Shown: one piece after another, positions 44,220-51,338 of the stretch
How positions within the stretch are numbered: the first letter of the stretch is position 1
How the letters are laid out: each line of letters opens with the position of its first letter
Notes under the pieces: model-generated
What the model was told of the DNA's origin: nothing
The model's database searches: none
The model's input: only the letters and a program-made list of their open reading frames with translations
Position numbers and translations under genes: made by a program
Assembly: GCA_001028025.1 (NCBI GenBank)
Contig: LDAQ01000110.1
Span: forward strand, 1 to 51,338
DNA: 51,338 nt
Origin: Faecalicatena fissicatena
Lineage (GTDB): Bacteria > Bacillota > Clostridia > Lachnospirales > Lachnospiraceae
Direction of reading: 5' to 3'

Positions 44220-45149
44220 ATGATAAAAATAGAAAATCTGGTAAAACGTTATGGAAAACTTTTGGCACTGGACCATTTGAACCTGGAGATTGAAGAGGGG
44301 GAGATCTACGGACTGCTTGGGCCGAACGGCTCGGGAAAAACAACAGCAATCAGCTGTATGCTGGCTCTTTTGAAATACGACAAGGGAACAATCAGCATCT
44401 TTGGCGAGGAGATGAGCCCGGATAACTACGGTATTAAACAGCAGATTGGAATTGTACTTCAGAATGTGGCAGTCTTTGACGAGCTGACCGTTTATGAAAA
44501 TATTGATTATTTCTGCGGACTGTATGTGAAAAACAGCCAGGAGAGAAAAAAACTGGTGGCCGAGGCCATCGAGTTTGTGGGGCTGGAGGAATACATAAAG
44601 ATGCGGCCCAAGAAGCTTTCAGGTGGTCTGCTCAGGCGCTTGAACATTGCATGCGGGATTGCCCACAAACCCCGTCTGATTATCATGGATGAACCGACGG
44701 TGGCTGTAGACCCGCAGAGCAGAAACCGGATTCTGGAGGGAATACAGGAGCTGAACAGGCAGGGCTCCACCATCATTTACACCTCTCACTACATGGAGGA
44801 AGTGGAGCAGATCTGTACGAAAATTGCCATTATGGATCATGGCAGAAGCATTGCAGTGGGGACAAAAGAAGAGCTGAAAAGCATGATTAAGACAGGGGAA
44901 ACAGTAACGATTGAGGCGGTCGTACTGGGTACAGATCAGATCAAAGATATCCGCCTTCTCCCTCATGTATTTGACGTAAAATATGATGAACAGGTTCTGA
45001 CAGTGCGGTGTACAGGCGCAAAACATAATCTGATACGTATTCTGAACTATTTGCAGGAAAATGAAATATCATTCGGCAGGGTGTTCTCAGAACTGCCCAC
45101 ATTGAACGATGTTTTCCTCGAAATCACGGGAAAAGAACTGAGAGACTAG
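44220..45149 (+). CDS. ABC exporter ATPase (LnrL-like)
   Basis: This ATPase (309 aa) has Walker A GPNGSGKT, the signature KLSGGLLRRLNIA (Gln of LSGGQ replaced by Leu), Walker B LIIMDEPTVAVDP, and YTSHYMEEVEQ. It sits beside a NarL-type two-component system and two permeases, the layout of the Bacillus LnrLMN linearmycin-resistance exporter. AGGAGG precedes the ATG. Resistance to a membrane-active natural product is the likeliest role; that is inference from context. Confidence 0.9.
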   Translation: MIKIENLVKRYGKLLALDHLNLEIEEGEIYGLLGPNGSGKTTAISCMLALLKYDKGTISIFGEEMSPDNYGIKQQIGIVLQNVAVFDELTVYENIDYFCGLYVKNSQERKKLVAEAIEFVGLEEYIKMRPKKLSGGLLRRLNIACGIAHKPRLIIMDEPTVAVDPQSRNRILEGIQELNRQGSTIIYTSHYMEEVEQICTKIAIMDHGRSIAVGTKEELKSMIKTGETVTIEAVVLGTDQIKDIRLLPHVFDVKYDEQVLTVRCTGAKHNLIRILNYLQENEISFGRVFSELPTLNDVFLEITGKELRD

Positions 45150-45160
45150 GAGGAGATCAC

Positions 45161-46291
45161 ATGTTACATTTAATGAAATATGATGTCAAAGTAAAACTGC
45201 ATAATTTCAATATGCTGTTCTGGCCCCTGGTATTTCCGCTTCTCCTGGCCACCTTCTTTTACTTTGCATTTGGAAAAATAGAAGAAGCCGATTTTGAGAC
45301 GGTTCCGGTTGCGATTGTAGAAGAACAGGGCCAGGCCGCGGATAAAGAATTTCTGGAATTCCTGGATACAATGGAGGAGGATGACTCCAATCTGATCCAT
45401 GTAGAGTCCATGGATGAAAAAAAAGCGGTCAGTGAACTGAAAAGCAAAAAGATTTCCGGTATTTATTATGTAGGGGAGACCCCCACTCTGACGGTGGGCG
45501 GCGTAGGTATGGGAGAAAGTATTCTGCAGTCTCTGCTGGAAAGTTATCTGGATGGAAAGCAGACGATGATGAAGATTGCAGAAAACCACCCGGAAGGCCT
45601 GCAGAATGCGGCAGCCCAGATGTCGGACTATCAGGATATGGTGGAACAGGTATCTCTGGGCGGCAAAACGACGGACGGGAATTCGCAGTTCTTTTATGCG
45701 CTGATTGCAATGGGATGCCTGTACGGCTGTTTTATCGGCTTCGGCTCTGCACTTACCCTGCAGGCGAATCTGACGGCTCTGGCGGCCAGAAGATGCGTCA
45801 CACCGACTCACAAACTGAAGCTGATCCTTTCAGAGATGCTGACTTCATTCGGAATCCATTTCATCAATATCATTATACTGCTTTTGTATCTGCGGTATGT
45901 GCTTCAGATGGAGTTCAAAGGGGAGATGCCGCAGATGCTGCTCGTATCCTTCATAGGCTGTATGATCGGGGTTTCCATGGGGATTTTTATCAGCAGCATC
46001 AGCAAGTTCGGAGAAGGCGTCAAGATTGGAATTCTGCTAGGAATTTCTATGGTATGCAGTTTCCTGGCGGGCCTGATGAACTCAGAAATGAAATTTGTCG
46101 TAGAAAGATACTGCCCTATTATAAACCGGATTAATCCGGCGGCACTGATATCGGATGCATTTTATTGTATCAACGTCTACGACGATCCGGCCAGGTTCAG
46201 ACGCAGCCTGATTATCTTAACCGTGATGTCAGTGGTGCTGCTGCTGGGATCATTCTTGGCAGTCAGGAGGGAACGCTATGACAGTATTTAA
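45161..46291 (+). CDS. ABC-2 permease (LnrM-like)
   Basis: The protein (376 aa) has one N-terminal membrane segment (18-38), a soluble outer domain of about 130 residues and five segments at the C-terminus, the layout of ABC-2 permeases with an extracytoplasmic loop. It overlaps the next permease by 14 bp. The two are similar in layout but not in sequence, so they probably form a heterodimer. Confidence 0.87.
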   Translation: MLHLMKYDVKVKLHNFNMLFWPLVFPLLLATFFYFAFGKIEEADFETVPVAIVEEQGQAADKEFLEFLDTMEEDDSNLIHVESMDEKKAVSELKSKKISGIYYVGETPTLTVGGVGMGESILQSLLESYLDGKQTMMKIAENHPEGLQNAAAQMSDYQDMVEQVSLGGKTTDGNSQFFYALIAMGCLYGCFIGFGSALTLQANLTALAARRCVTPTHKLKLILSEMLTSFGIHFINIIILLLYLRYVLQMEFKGEMPQMLLVSFIGCMIGVSMGIFISSISKFGEGVKIGILLGISMVCSFLAGLMNSEMKFVVERYCPIINRINPAALISDAFYCINVYDDPARFRRSLIILTVMSVVLLLGSFLAVRRERYDSI

Positions 46292-47429
46292 GGGATATAT
46301 GAAAATTGTAAAAGCAAATATTGGGCTGATCCTTATGTATCTGGTGATTTTTTTAGGAATTACAATGATGATTCAGGCCGTTACGAAGGACACCGGCGGA
46401 GGCAGTTACAGTGCCGAAAGCGTACAGATCGGCATCGTGGATGAAGACGGCGGTGTTTTGGCAGAAGGAGTGAAGGATTACCTGGGACAGTTTCATGATG
46501 TAACCTTAATGGAGAATGACAAAGAAAAGCTGCAGGAGAGCCTGTTTTACAGGAACCTGGAATACATCGTCAAGATTCCGGGCGGATTTGAAGAAAAATG
46601 TCTGGAGGACGGGGAAAAGCTGGAAGTGACGAAAGTACCCGGGTCTTATACCAGCTTCTATGTGGATCAGCAGATCACCAGTTTCCTGAACAGCGTAAAA
46701 ACCTACTATGCCGCCGGATATTCCGCGTCAGATGCGGTTGATTCAGCACTGGACCGGCAGGATGCCAGTATCAAGATGATGGATATTAACGGAAACGCCG
46801 GTGAAATACCGGGGTATACCTACTATTACAGATACATTCCATATCTGCTGTTGTGTGTCCTCTGCTATGTGCTGGGCAATATCCTGTCTGCCTTCCGCAA
46901 GGGCGATATCCCCAAAAGGATGCAGGCAAGCGCGGTATCAAGCCGCAGACAGAATCTGGAGGCGCTTCTGGCGGCAGGGATTCTTGGCGGCGCTCTGTGG
47001 GCAGTCTGCATTGCAGGAGGTTTTCTGCTCTATGGAAAAGAACTCCTGAAAAGCAGTTCCATCCCCTATTATCTTATCAACTCACTGGCGCTTCTGTTTG
47101 TGGTACTGGCACTGGCTTATCTGGTGGGAATGCTGACAAGCAACACCAATGCATTAAACGGTATTGTCAATACAATATCACTGGGGATGTGTTTCCTGAG
47201 CGGAGTCTTCGTACCTCTGGATATTCTGAACAAAGAAGTAAAAACCGTGGCTCAGTTCCTTCCGATCTACTGGTATGAAAAGGTGAATGATACACTCTCC
47301 CAATTTGGAAACATTACAGGCAGTGTAAGAGCAGAGGTACTGCAGTCGATTGGAATACAGCTGGTATTTGCAGCGGCGATTGTATGCGTTGCTATGGCAT
47401 TGTCAAAAAAGAAAAGAATTGCGGCATAA
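46278..47429 (+). CDS. ABC-2 permease (LnrN-like)
   Basis: The second permease (383 aa) has the same layout: an N-terminal segment (13-31), an outer domain with IVDEDGGVLAEGVKDYL, and five C-terminal segments. LGMCFLSGVFVPLDIL is typical of ABC-2 permeases. A terminator follows 50 bp later. Confidence 0.87.
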   Translation: MTVFKGYMKIVKANIGLILMYLVIFLGITMMIQAVTKDTGGGSYSAESVQIGIVDEDGGVLAEGVKDYLGQFHDVTLMENDKEKLQESLFYRNLEYIVKIPGGFEEKCLEDGEKLEVTKVPGSYTSFYVDQQITSFLNSVKTYYAAGYSASDAVDSALDRQDASIKMMDINGNAGEIPGYTYYYRYIPYLLLCVLCYVLGNILSAFRKGDIPKRMQASAVSSRRQNLEALLAAGILGGALWAVCIAGGFLLYGKELLKSSSIPYYLINSLALLFVVLALAYLVGMLTSNTNALNGIVNTISLGMCFLSGVFVPLDILNKEVKTVAQFLPIYWYEKVNDTLSQFGNITGSVRAEVLQSIGIQLVFAAAIVCVAMALSKKKRIAA

Positions 47430-47481
47430 ACTTAAAAACAATGCTGTACCTTTGGGAAAATATATGTTAGAATTTAGAAAA

Positions 47482-47514
47482 GATGTTCTTCGCGTAATGC
47501 GGGGAACATTTTTT
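47482..47514 (+). terminator. Intrinsic terminator of the ABC operon
   Basis: ATGTTC 47483-47488 pairs with GAACAT 47504-47509, with inner CGC and GCG, followed by TTTTT. It separates the exporter from the MATE gene. Confidence 0.75.
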
Positions 47515-47564
47515 CTGAGATTGGAAGAGAAAATGATACAGACTGAGGAGAGGTATAGTACTAT

Positions 47565-48950
47565 ATGACATTATTTAAACGCAAAGACGACGGACTGGAT
47601 ATAGACTGGGGGAAGTTTTACAGGAGTGTTTTTGCTCTTGTAATTCCCATGGCACTGCAGAACCTGATCAATGTCGGTGTCACTGCCGCCGATGTGATTA
47701 TGTTGGGAAAGGTGGGAGAGAAGGCGCTCTCAGGCGCATCACTGGCAGGACAGGTGCAGTATATTATGGTGCTCTTTCTGTTTGGGCTGACCTCCGGGGC
47801 AACAGTGCTGACTGCCCAGTACTGGGGAAAGGGCGACAGGAAGACAATTGAAAAGATCCTGGGGCTGGGAATGAAGGCGGCGATTATTGTCACTGCCATT
47901 TTTACGGTGGCGGCCCTGCTGATTCCGGAGCTTCTGATGCGGATATTTACAAATGATCCCGCGGTTATATCGGAGGGAGTTAAATATCTGAGAATTGTTG
48001 CATTTTCCTATGTATTTATGGGGATTACACAGGTTTATCTGTATATCATGCGAAGCGTAGAGCGGGTGGTGGTCGCAACGGTCGTATATCTGATCTCCCT
48101 GCTCTGCAATGTGGTATTGAATGCAATCTTTATATTCGGCCTGCTCGGCTGCCCGGCAATGGGAATACAGGGCGCAGCGCTGGGAACACTGGCTGCACGG
48201 TTTGTGGAACTGGTGCTTGTGTTCGGGTATGCAAGGCTGCTTAACAGGGATATTAAGTTCCGCTTCCGGTATCTTCTGCGGACAGAGAAATTGCTGTTAA
48301 AAGATTTTCTGCGATATGCGATGCCGGTTGTAATGAATGAGGTGATGTGGGGCCTTGGTACGGCGGCCAATACAGCCATTCTGGGGCATATGGGCAGTGC
48401 GGCGGTGGCGGCCAATTCCGTGGCCCAGGTGGCAAGGCAGCTGGCTACGGTCGTGGCATTCGGCCTTTCCAGTGCAACGGCAATCTACCTGGGCAAGACG
48501 ATCGGAGAGAAAAAGTTTGAACACGCAAAAGCCTATGCACATCGTTTTCTTCTCCTGAGTGTTGTGATGGGAGCAGTGGGCGGCGTAATCATTCTTGCAT
48601 CGGCGCCGATTACGGTAGCCGTTCTCTCGCTGACTCCTGCGGCAAAGAGTTATCTGAAATTTATGTTCTTTGTCATGTCTTACTTTGTAATTGCACAGTC
48701 CTTTAATACAACGATGGTGGTCGGAACATTCCGGTCCGGTGGAGATACACGGTTCGGGCTGATTATGGATGTTTCCACCATGTGGGGCTGCTCCATACTG
48801 TTCGGCTTTCTGGCCGCCTTTGTATTCCACTGGGGCGTGCCGGTCGTCTATATCATTCTGATGAGTGACGAGCTGATCAAGGTGCCCATCACATGGATCA
48901 GATACCGAAGCTATAAGTGGCTGAAGGATGTGACGAGGGAGATCGAATAG
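47565..48950 (+). CDS. MATE-family efflux transporter
   Basis: The 461-residue protein has 12 predicted membrane segments in two similar halves, with IPMALQNLINVGVTAADVIM at the start and YAMPVVMNEVMWGLGTAANT in the second half, as in Na+- or H+-driven MATE exporters. GAGGAGAGG precedes the ATG. It may export drugs or metabolites. Substrate unknown. Confidence 0.92.
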   Translation: MTLFKRKDDGLDIDWGKFYRSVFALVIPMALQNLINVGVTAADVIMLGKVGEKALSGASLAGQVQYIMVLFLFGLTSGATVLTAQYWGKGDRKTIEKILGLGMKAAIIVTAIFTVAALLIPELLMRIFTNDPAVISEGVKYLRIVAFSYVFMGITQVYLYIMRSVERVVVATVVYLISLLCNVVLNAIFIFGLLGCPAMGIQGAALGTLAARFVELVLVFGYARLLNRDIKFRFRYLLRTEKLLLKDFLRYAMPVVMNEVMWGLGTAANTAILGHMGSAAVAANSVAQVARQLATVVAFGLSSATAIYLGKTIGEKKFEHAKAYAHRFLLLSVVMGAVGGVIILASAPITVAVLSLTPAAKSYLKFMFFVMSYFVIAQSFNTTMVVGTFRSGGDTRFGLIMDVSTMWGCSILFGFLAAFVFHWGVPVVYIILMSDELIKVPITWIRYRSYKWLKDVTREIE

Positions 48951-48983
48951 TTCTGCCTCACGGGTGTACTTTTTTTCAGAGTG

Positions 48984-48992
48984 TGTTATAAT
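48984..48992 (+). promoter_or_regulatory. Extended -10 promoter before the Mrp gene
   Basis: TGTTATAAT at 48984-48992 has the TGn extension and a perfect TATAAT. The upstream hexamer is weak, as usual for extended -10 promoters. Confidence 0.5.
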
Positions 48993-49064
48993 AGGAACAG
49001 TGAGCCGGCGTCTAAGATACAGGTCCGGCTTTGGTATCATGAAAGAAAGAGAAGGTAGAGTATT

Positions 49065-49892
49065 ATGGCAGATGAGTACAGCAATGGCTGCAGCGAAGAG
49101 TCCTGTTCAGGATGTGCACATGCCGGGACATGCGAGAGCAAAAAAGAGGATTTCAGAGTCCCTGCAAATGCATATTCACAGGTGAAAAAAGTAATCGGCG
49201 TGATCAGCGGAAAGGGTGGCGTGGGTAAATCCCTCGTGACCGCTTCCCTTGCCAGAATGATGCGTGAAAAAGGATATACAGTAGGAATTCTGGATGCTGA
49301 TATTACGGGACCGTCCATACCAAAGATGTATGGCGTACATGAGATGGCAAAGGGCAGTGAGGACGGAATGTTCCCCTGCATCGCAAAAGATGAGACAAGA
49401 ATTATGTCAGTGAACCTTTTGCTGGATGATGAAGACACTCCGGTTATCTGGAGAGGACCAGTGATTGCGGGCGTAGTCACACAGTTCTGGACAGATGTTA
49501 TGTGGGGTGACCTGGATTATCTGTTTGTGGACATGCCTCCTGGAACAGGGGATGTTCCGTTGACCGTATTCCAGTCCCTGCCGGTTGACGGCGTGGTTAT
49601 CGTAACCTCCCCGCAGGATCTGGTTCAGATGATTGTAAAAAAAGCCTACAATATGGCAAAGCAGATGAATATCCCGGTACTGGGTATTGTGGAGAACTAC
49701 AGCTATCTGAAATGTCCGGACTGCGGAAAAGAGATCAGCGTGTTCGGCGAGAGCCACATCGATGAGATCGCAGCAGACTTAGGCCTGCCGGTTCTTGGCA
49801 AGATGCCGATCGACACGAAGATTGCAGAAGCTGTTGAGCAGGAGAAATTCTACGAGACAAAGAACCCGTATCTTAAAGATATCGAGCTTTAG
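49065..49892 (+). CDS. Mrp/NBP35-type Fe-S carrier ATPase
   Basis: This MinD-like P-loop ATPase (275 aa) has the deviant Walker A GKGGVGKS, DADITGPSIP and DMPPGTGD. The N-terminus has four Cys (CSEESCSGCAHAGTC) as in NBP35-type proteins, and CPDCGK lies near the end. It should bind and pass an Fe-S cluster to apoproteins. The N-terminal cluster ligands are absent in many bacterial ApbC proteins. It ends at a bidirectional terminator. Confidence 0.93.
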   Translation: MADEYSNGCSEESCSGCAHAGTCESKKEDFRVPANAYSQVKKVIGVISGKGGVGKSLVTASLARMMREKGYTVGILDADITGPSIPKMYGVHEMAKGSEDGMFPCIAKDETRIMSVNLLLDDEDTPVIWRGPVIAGVVTQFWTDVMWGDLDYLFVDMPPGTGDVPLTVFQSLPVDGVVIVTSPQDLVQMIVKKAYNMAKQMNIPVLGIVENYSYLKCPDCGKEISVFGESHIDEIAADLGLPVLGKMPIDTKIAEAVEQEKFYETKNPYLKDIEL

Positions 49893-49895
49893 AAA

Positions 49896-49946
49896 AAGAA
49901 AAGGCATCGGCCGCTATGAATACTTCATACGGAAGATGCCTTTTTA
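49896..49946. terminator. Bidirectional terminator between Mrp and the S1 protein
   Basis: AAAAGGCATC pairs with GATGCCTTTT, with TATGAA and TTCATA at the inner end. It has T-runs on both strands and lies between two convergent genes. Confidence 0.8.
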
Positions 49947-49958
49947 TTTTGATAAATA

Positions 49959-50654
49959 TTACAGTTTAATATTCTTGAAGAGATCGCCAAGGCTGGTTCC
50001 AATATTCTCACTTTTCGGAATCTCCACCTTTACTTCCACTTCTTCCTGATTCTCTTCCAGAGCCTTCATACTCAGGCTGATCTTTCCTTCTTTGATGCCG
50101 ATTACTTTTACTTTAACAGTGTCACCGACCTTCAGCACTTCGCCAGGAGTCTTAATACGCTTCTGGGAAATCTGGGAAATATGCACCAGCCCGGACAGTC
50201 CATTATCAAGCTTGATAAAAGCACCATAGTTCTGAAGAGTCTCAACGGTCCCCTCCATAACAGTGCCTGTCTTAATGCTGGCAATCTGCTCAGCACGTGC
50301 CTGCTGTTCTTTTTCCTTCAGGATCTCACGTGCGGATAATACAAGGCGGTTATTAGCCTGATCCACATCGATCACACGGACTTCAATATCTTTCAGTAAA
50401 TATGTCTCCAGATCCTCAATATATGAAAGAGAAAGTTTGGATGCAGGGATAAATCCGCGCAGACCTTCTACCATAGCGATAGCACCGCCGTTCACAACGC
50501 CTTCTACTTTTACAGGAAGGATTGTTTTCTTTTCCATATAGTCCATGACTCTGTTCCATGGATTGGCATCATCGAAATGTCCTTCATAATCCGCCATTGT
50601 CTCTACAGGTTCTTCGTTTGTCTGTAACTCTTCTGTTTTCATTTCTTCACTCAT
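49959..50654 (-). CDS. Short S1 RNA-binding protein (two S1 domains)
   Basis: The 231-residue protein has two S1 domains (about 45-110 and 127-200), the second with LQNYGAFIKLDNGLSGLVHISQIS. Long ribosomal S1 has six, so this is a small Firmicutes-type form, possibly a ribosome-associated or stress protein. The acidic N-terminus is probably disordered. GAGGTGC precedes the ATG. Its upstream DNA towards E5 has no clear second gene. Confidence 0.9.
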   Translation of the reverse strand: MSEEMKTEELQTNEEPVETMADYEGHFDDANPWNRVMDYMEKKTILPVKVEGVVNGGAIAMVEGLRGFIPASKLSLSYIEDLETYLLKDIEVRVIDVDQANNRLVLSAREILKEKEQQARAEQIASIKTGTVMEGTVETLQNYGAFIKLDNGLSGLVHISQISQKRIKTPGEVLKVGDTVKVKVIGIKEGKISLSMKALEENQEEVEVKVEIPKSENIGTSLGDLFKNIKL

Positions 50655-50776
50655 CGTAGCACCTCAACTTATCTTTTAATAATTCATATAGTCCATATGG
50701 TTTAAGTATAGCATATTTATTACCCAAAAAACAACAGTTTACTGCATTTAGATCACGAGCTTTTAGTATCGGGAGA

Positions 50777-51004
50777 GGGGGACGCCAGGCGGAGTGTAAG
50801 CGGCAGGCCTTCCTGCCTGTAAGGTCGGTTTAAAATCCTGACCGCTTGACGAAGAAGTTCTAATAGAGCAGAAGGCGTTTTAAACCGACCTTACAGGCAG
50901 GAAGGCCTGCCGCTTACACTCCGCCTGGCTGGGCGCATCCAAGGGGAAGGAAAACCTGTTATCCGGTGGGATTCGTGAACCGGGGCGGCGGATGGGGATG
51001 GCTG
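50777..51004 (+). repeat. Dispersed hairpin element E5 (shorter form)
   Basis: The head GGGGGACGC is at 50777-50785. Arms 50784-50832 and 50881-50929 pair perfectly or nearly so over 49 bp. The 48-nt centre lacks the double hairpin seen in E1-E4. The tail is the best-preserved copy: GCTGGGCGCATCCAAGGGG, then CCGGTGGGATTCGTGAACC and GGGGCGGCGGATGGGGATGG. Confidence 0.85.
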
Positions 51005-51085
51005 TGCGTAACATGCATCTTGGGGATATGTACTTGAATTAGTTTATTATTGGCCCGTAGCTTACGATTTCCTTTAAAATAAAAA

Positions 51086-51127
51086 AAGCTGAGAATTCCC
51101 TAACTATAATTTCAAGGAATCAGCACC
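51086..51127 (-). terminator. Possible minus-strand terminator
   Basis: On the minus strand GCTGATTCC pairs with GGGAATTCTCAGC with one or two bulges, then TTTTTTT. It would end a minus-strand transcript from beyond the right edge. It lies between the facing tails of E5 and E7. Confidence 0.45.
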
Positions 51128-51149
51128 AGCCATCTAAAACTTTCCGCAT

Positions 51150-51338
51150 ATACAACACACATCCGCCGCCCCGGTCTGAGTCCCCTCCGTGGAACGGGTT
51201 TTTTCTTCCGCCTGGATGAGCCAAGCCTGCCGTGGAACGGGACGAGGTGCAGACGTAAGCATATATCTGTCTGGAATACATAGAGCGAGCTTAGCAGCAG
51301 TTAGAGGAAACACACACAATCAGCCGGACAAAAGTTGA
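51150..51338 (-). repeat. Dispersed hairpin element E7, right arm and tail
   Basis: On the minus strand the stem ends at 51225 and the tail follows: GCTTGGCTCATCCAGGCGG, then GGAGGGGACTCAGACC and GGGGCGGCGGATG (about 51175 to 51158). This matches the E5 tail over most positions. The other arm lies past the right edge. E5 and E7 face each other tail to tail, as E1 and E2 do. I see no supported gene in 51128-51338. Confidence 0.65.

Noticed and set aside
51285..51300. A CTAAG on the minus strand of E7 as part of the conserved tip loop
   Set aside because: The bases before it find no pairing partner within the window, so the match may be chance.
1..51338. CRISPR array
   Set aside because: No short direct repeats with regular spacers and no cas genes were seen; the repeats present are inverted and far apart.
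1..51338. tRNA or rRNA genes
   Set aside because: I found no cloverleaf. A GGTTCACGAATCCC stretch (minus strand near 50980) resembles a T-arm but is part of the E5 tail and has no other tRNA parts.

Overview
The window looks like chromosomal DNA of a low-to-mid-GC Gram-positive anaerobe, most likely a Lachnospiraceae-type Clostridium. Strong AGGAGG-type ribosome sites, tightly overlapping operons, the block lepA-hemW-hrcA-grpE-dnaK-dnaJ with a CIRCE operator, comEA/comEC/holA, a short two-domain S1 protein and small proteins with an IGG..GP motif all fit. The family name is inference; no rRNA or tRNA gene is present.

Layout. 0.1-3.3 kb: XRE regulator, then a YxlEFG-like small membrane protein plus ABC ATPase and permease. 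3.3-4.2 kb: two giant palindromes facing tail to tail. 4.3-13.1 kb: PLP aldolase, signal peptidase I, an unknown protein, cysteine hydrolase, iron alcohol dehydrogenase, Nudix hydrolase, small membrane protein, pentapeptide-repeat protein, WYL regulator and a GyrI/TfoX/GyrI operon. 13.2-16.0 kb: a small transcription unit of unknown nature, then proBA. 16.6-21.6 kb: argC-GNAT-argJ-argB-argD. 21.7-29.5 kb: DMT transporter, comEA, a candidate structured RNA, a PhoB/PhoR-type two-component system, GerMN lipoprotein, comEC and holA. 29.5-39.1 kb: lepA, hemW, an inserted chrA pair on the other strand, then the heat-shock operon. 39.5-50.7 kb: a P-loop protein, a NarL-type two-component system with glgX, an LnrLMN-like ABC exporter, MATE pump, Mrp ATPase and the S1-domain protein.

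The main unexplained content is a dispersed repeat family with nine recognisable members in 51 kb. Five are complete or nearly so (E1-E5), two are cut by the window edges (E7, E9) and two have lost their stem (E6, E8). A complete member has a head reading GGGGACGCY or close to it, a long hairpin of 146-304 bp whose arm sequence is almost unrelated between copies, and a partly conserved single-stranded tail with CATCC and GGCGGCGGATG blocks. In E1-E4 the hairpin tip has the same plan despite different sequence: a two-step hairpin (6-7 bp, internal loop, 9-10 bp) followed by a simple 9-13 bp hairpin. That is covariation, the mark of a conserved structure. Heads often sit directly behind a stop codon.

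A second pattern appears linked to these elements. Base counts by hand show the strand running away from an element is rich in G+T, and the strand running towards the next one is rich in A+C, even within a single gene (39539-40051 goes from 74/120 to 64/180 G+T). This resembles the skew around a replication origin on a gene-sized scale. I regard the element family with its skew as the best candidate in this window for something undescribed; its mechanism is unknown.
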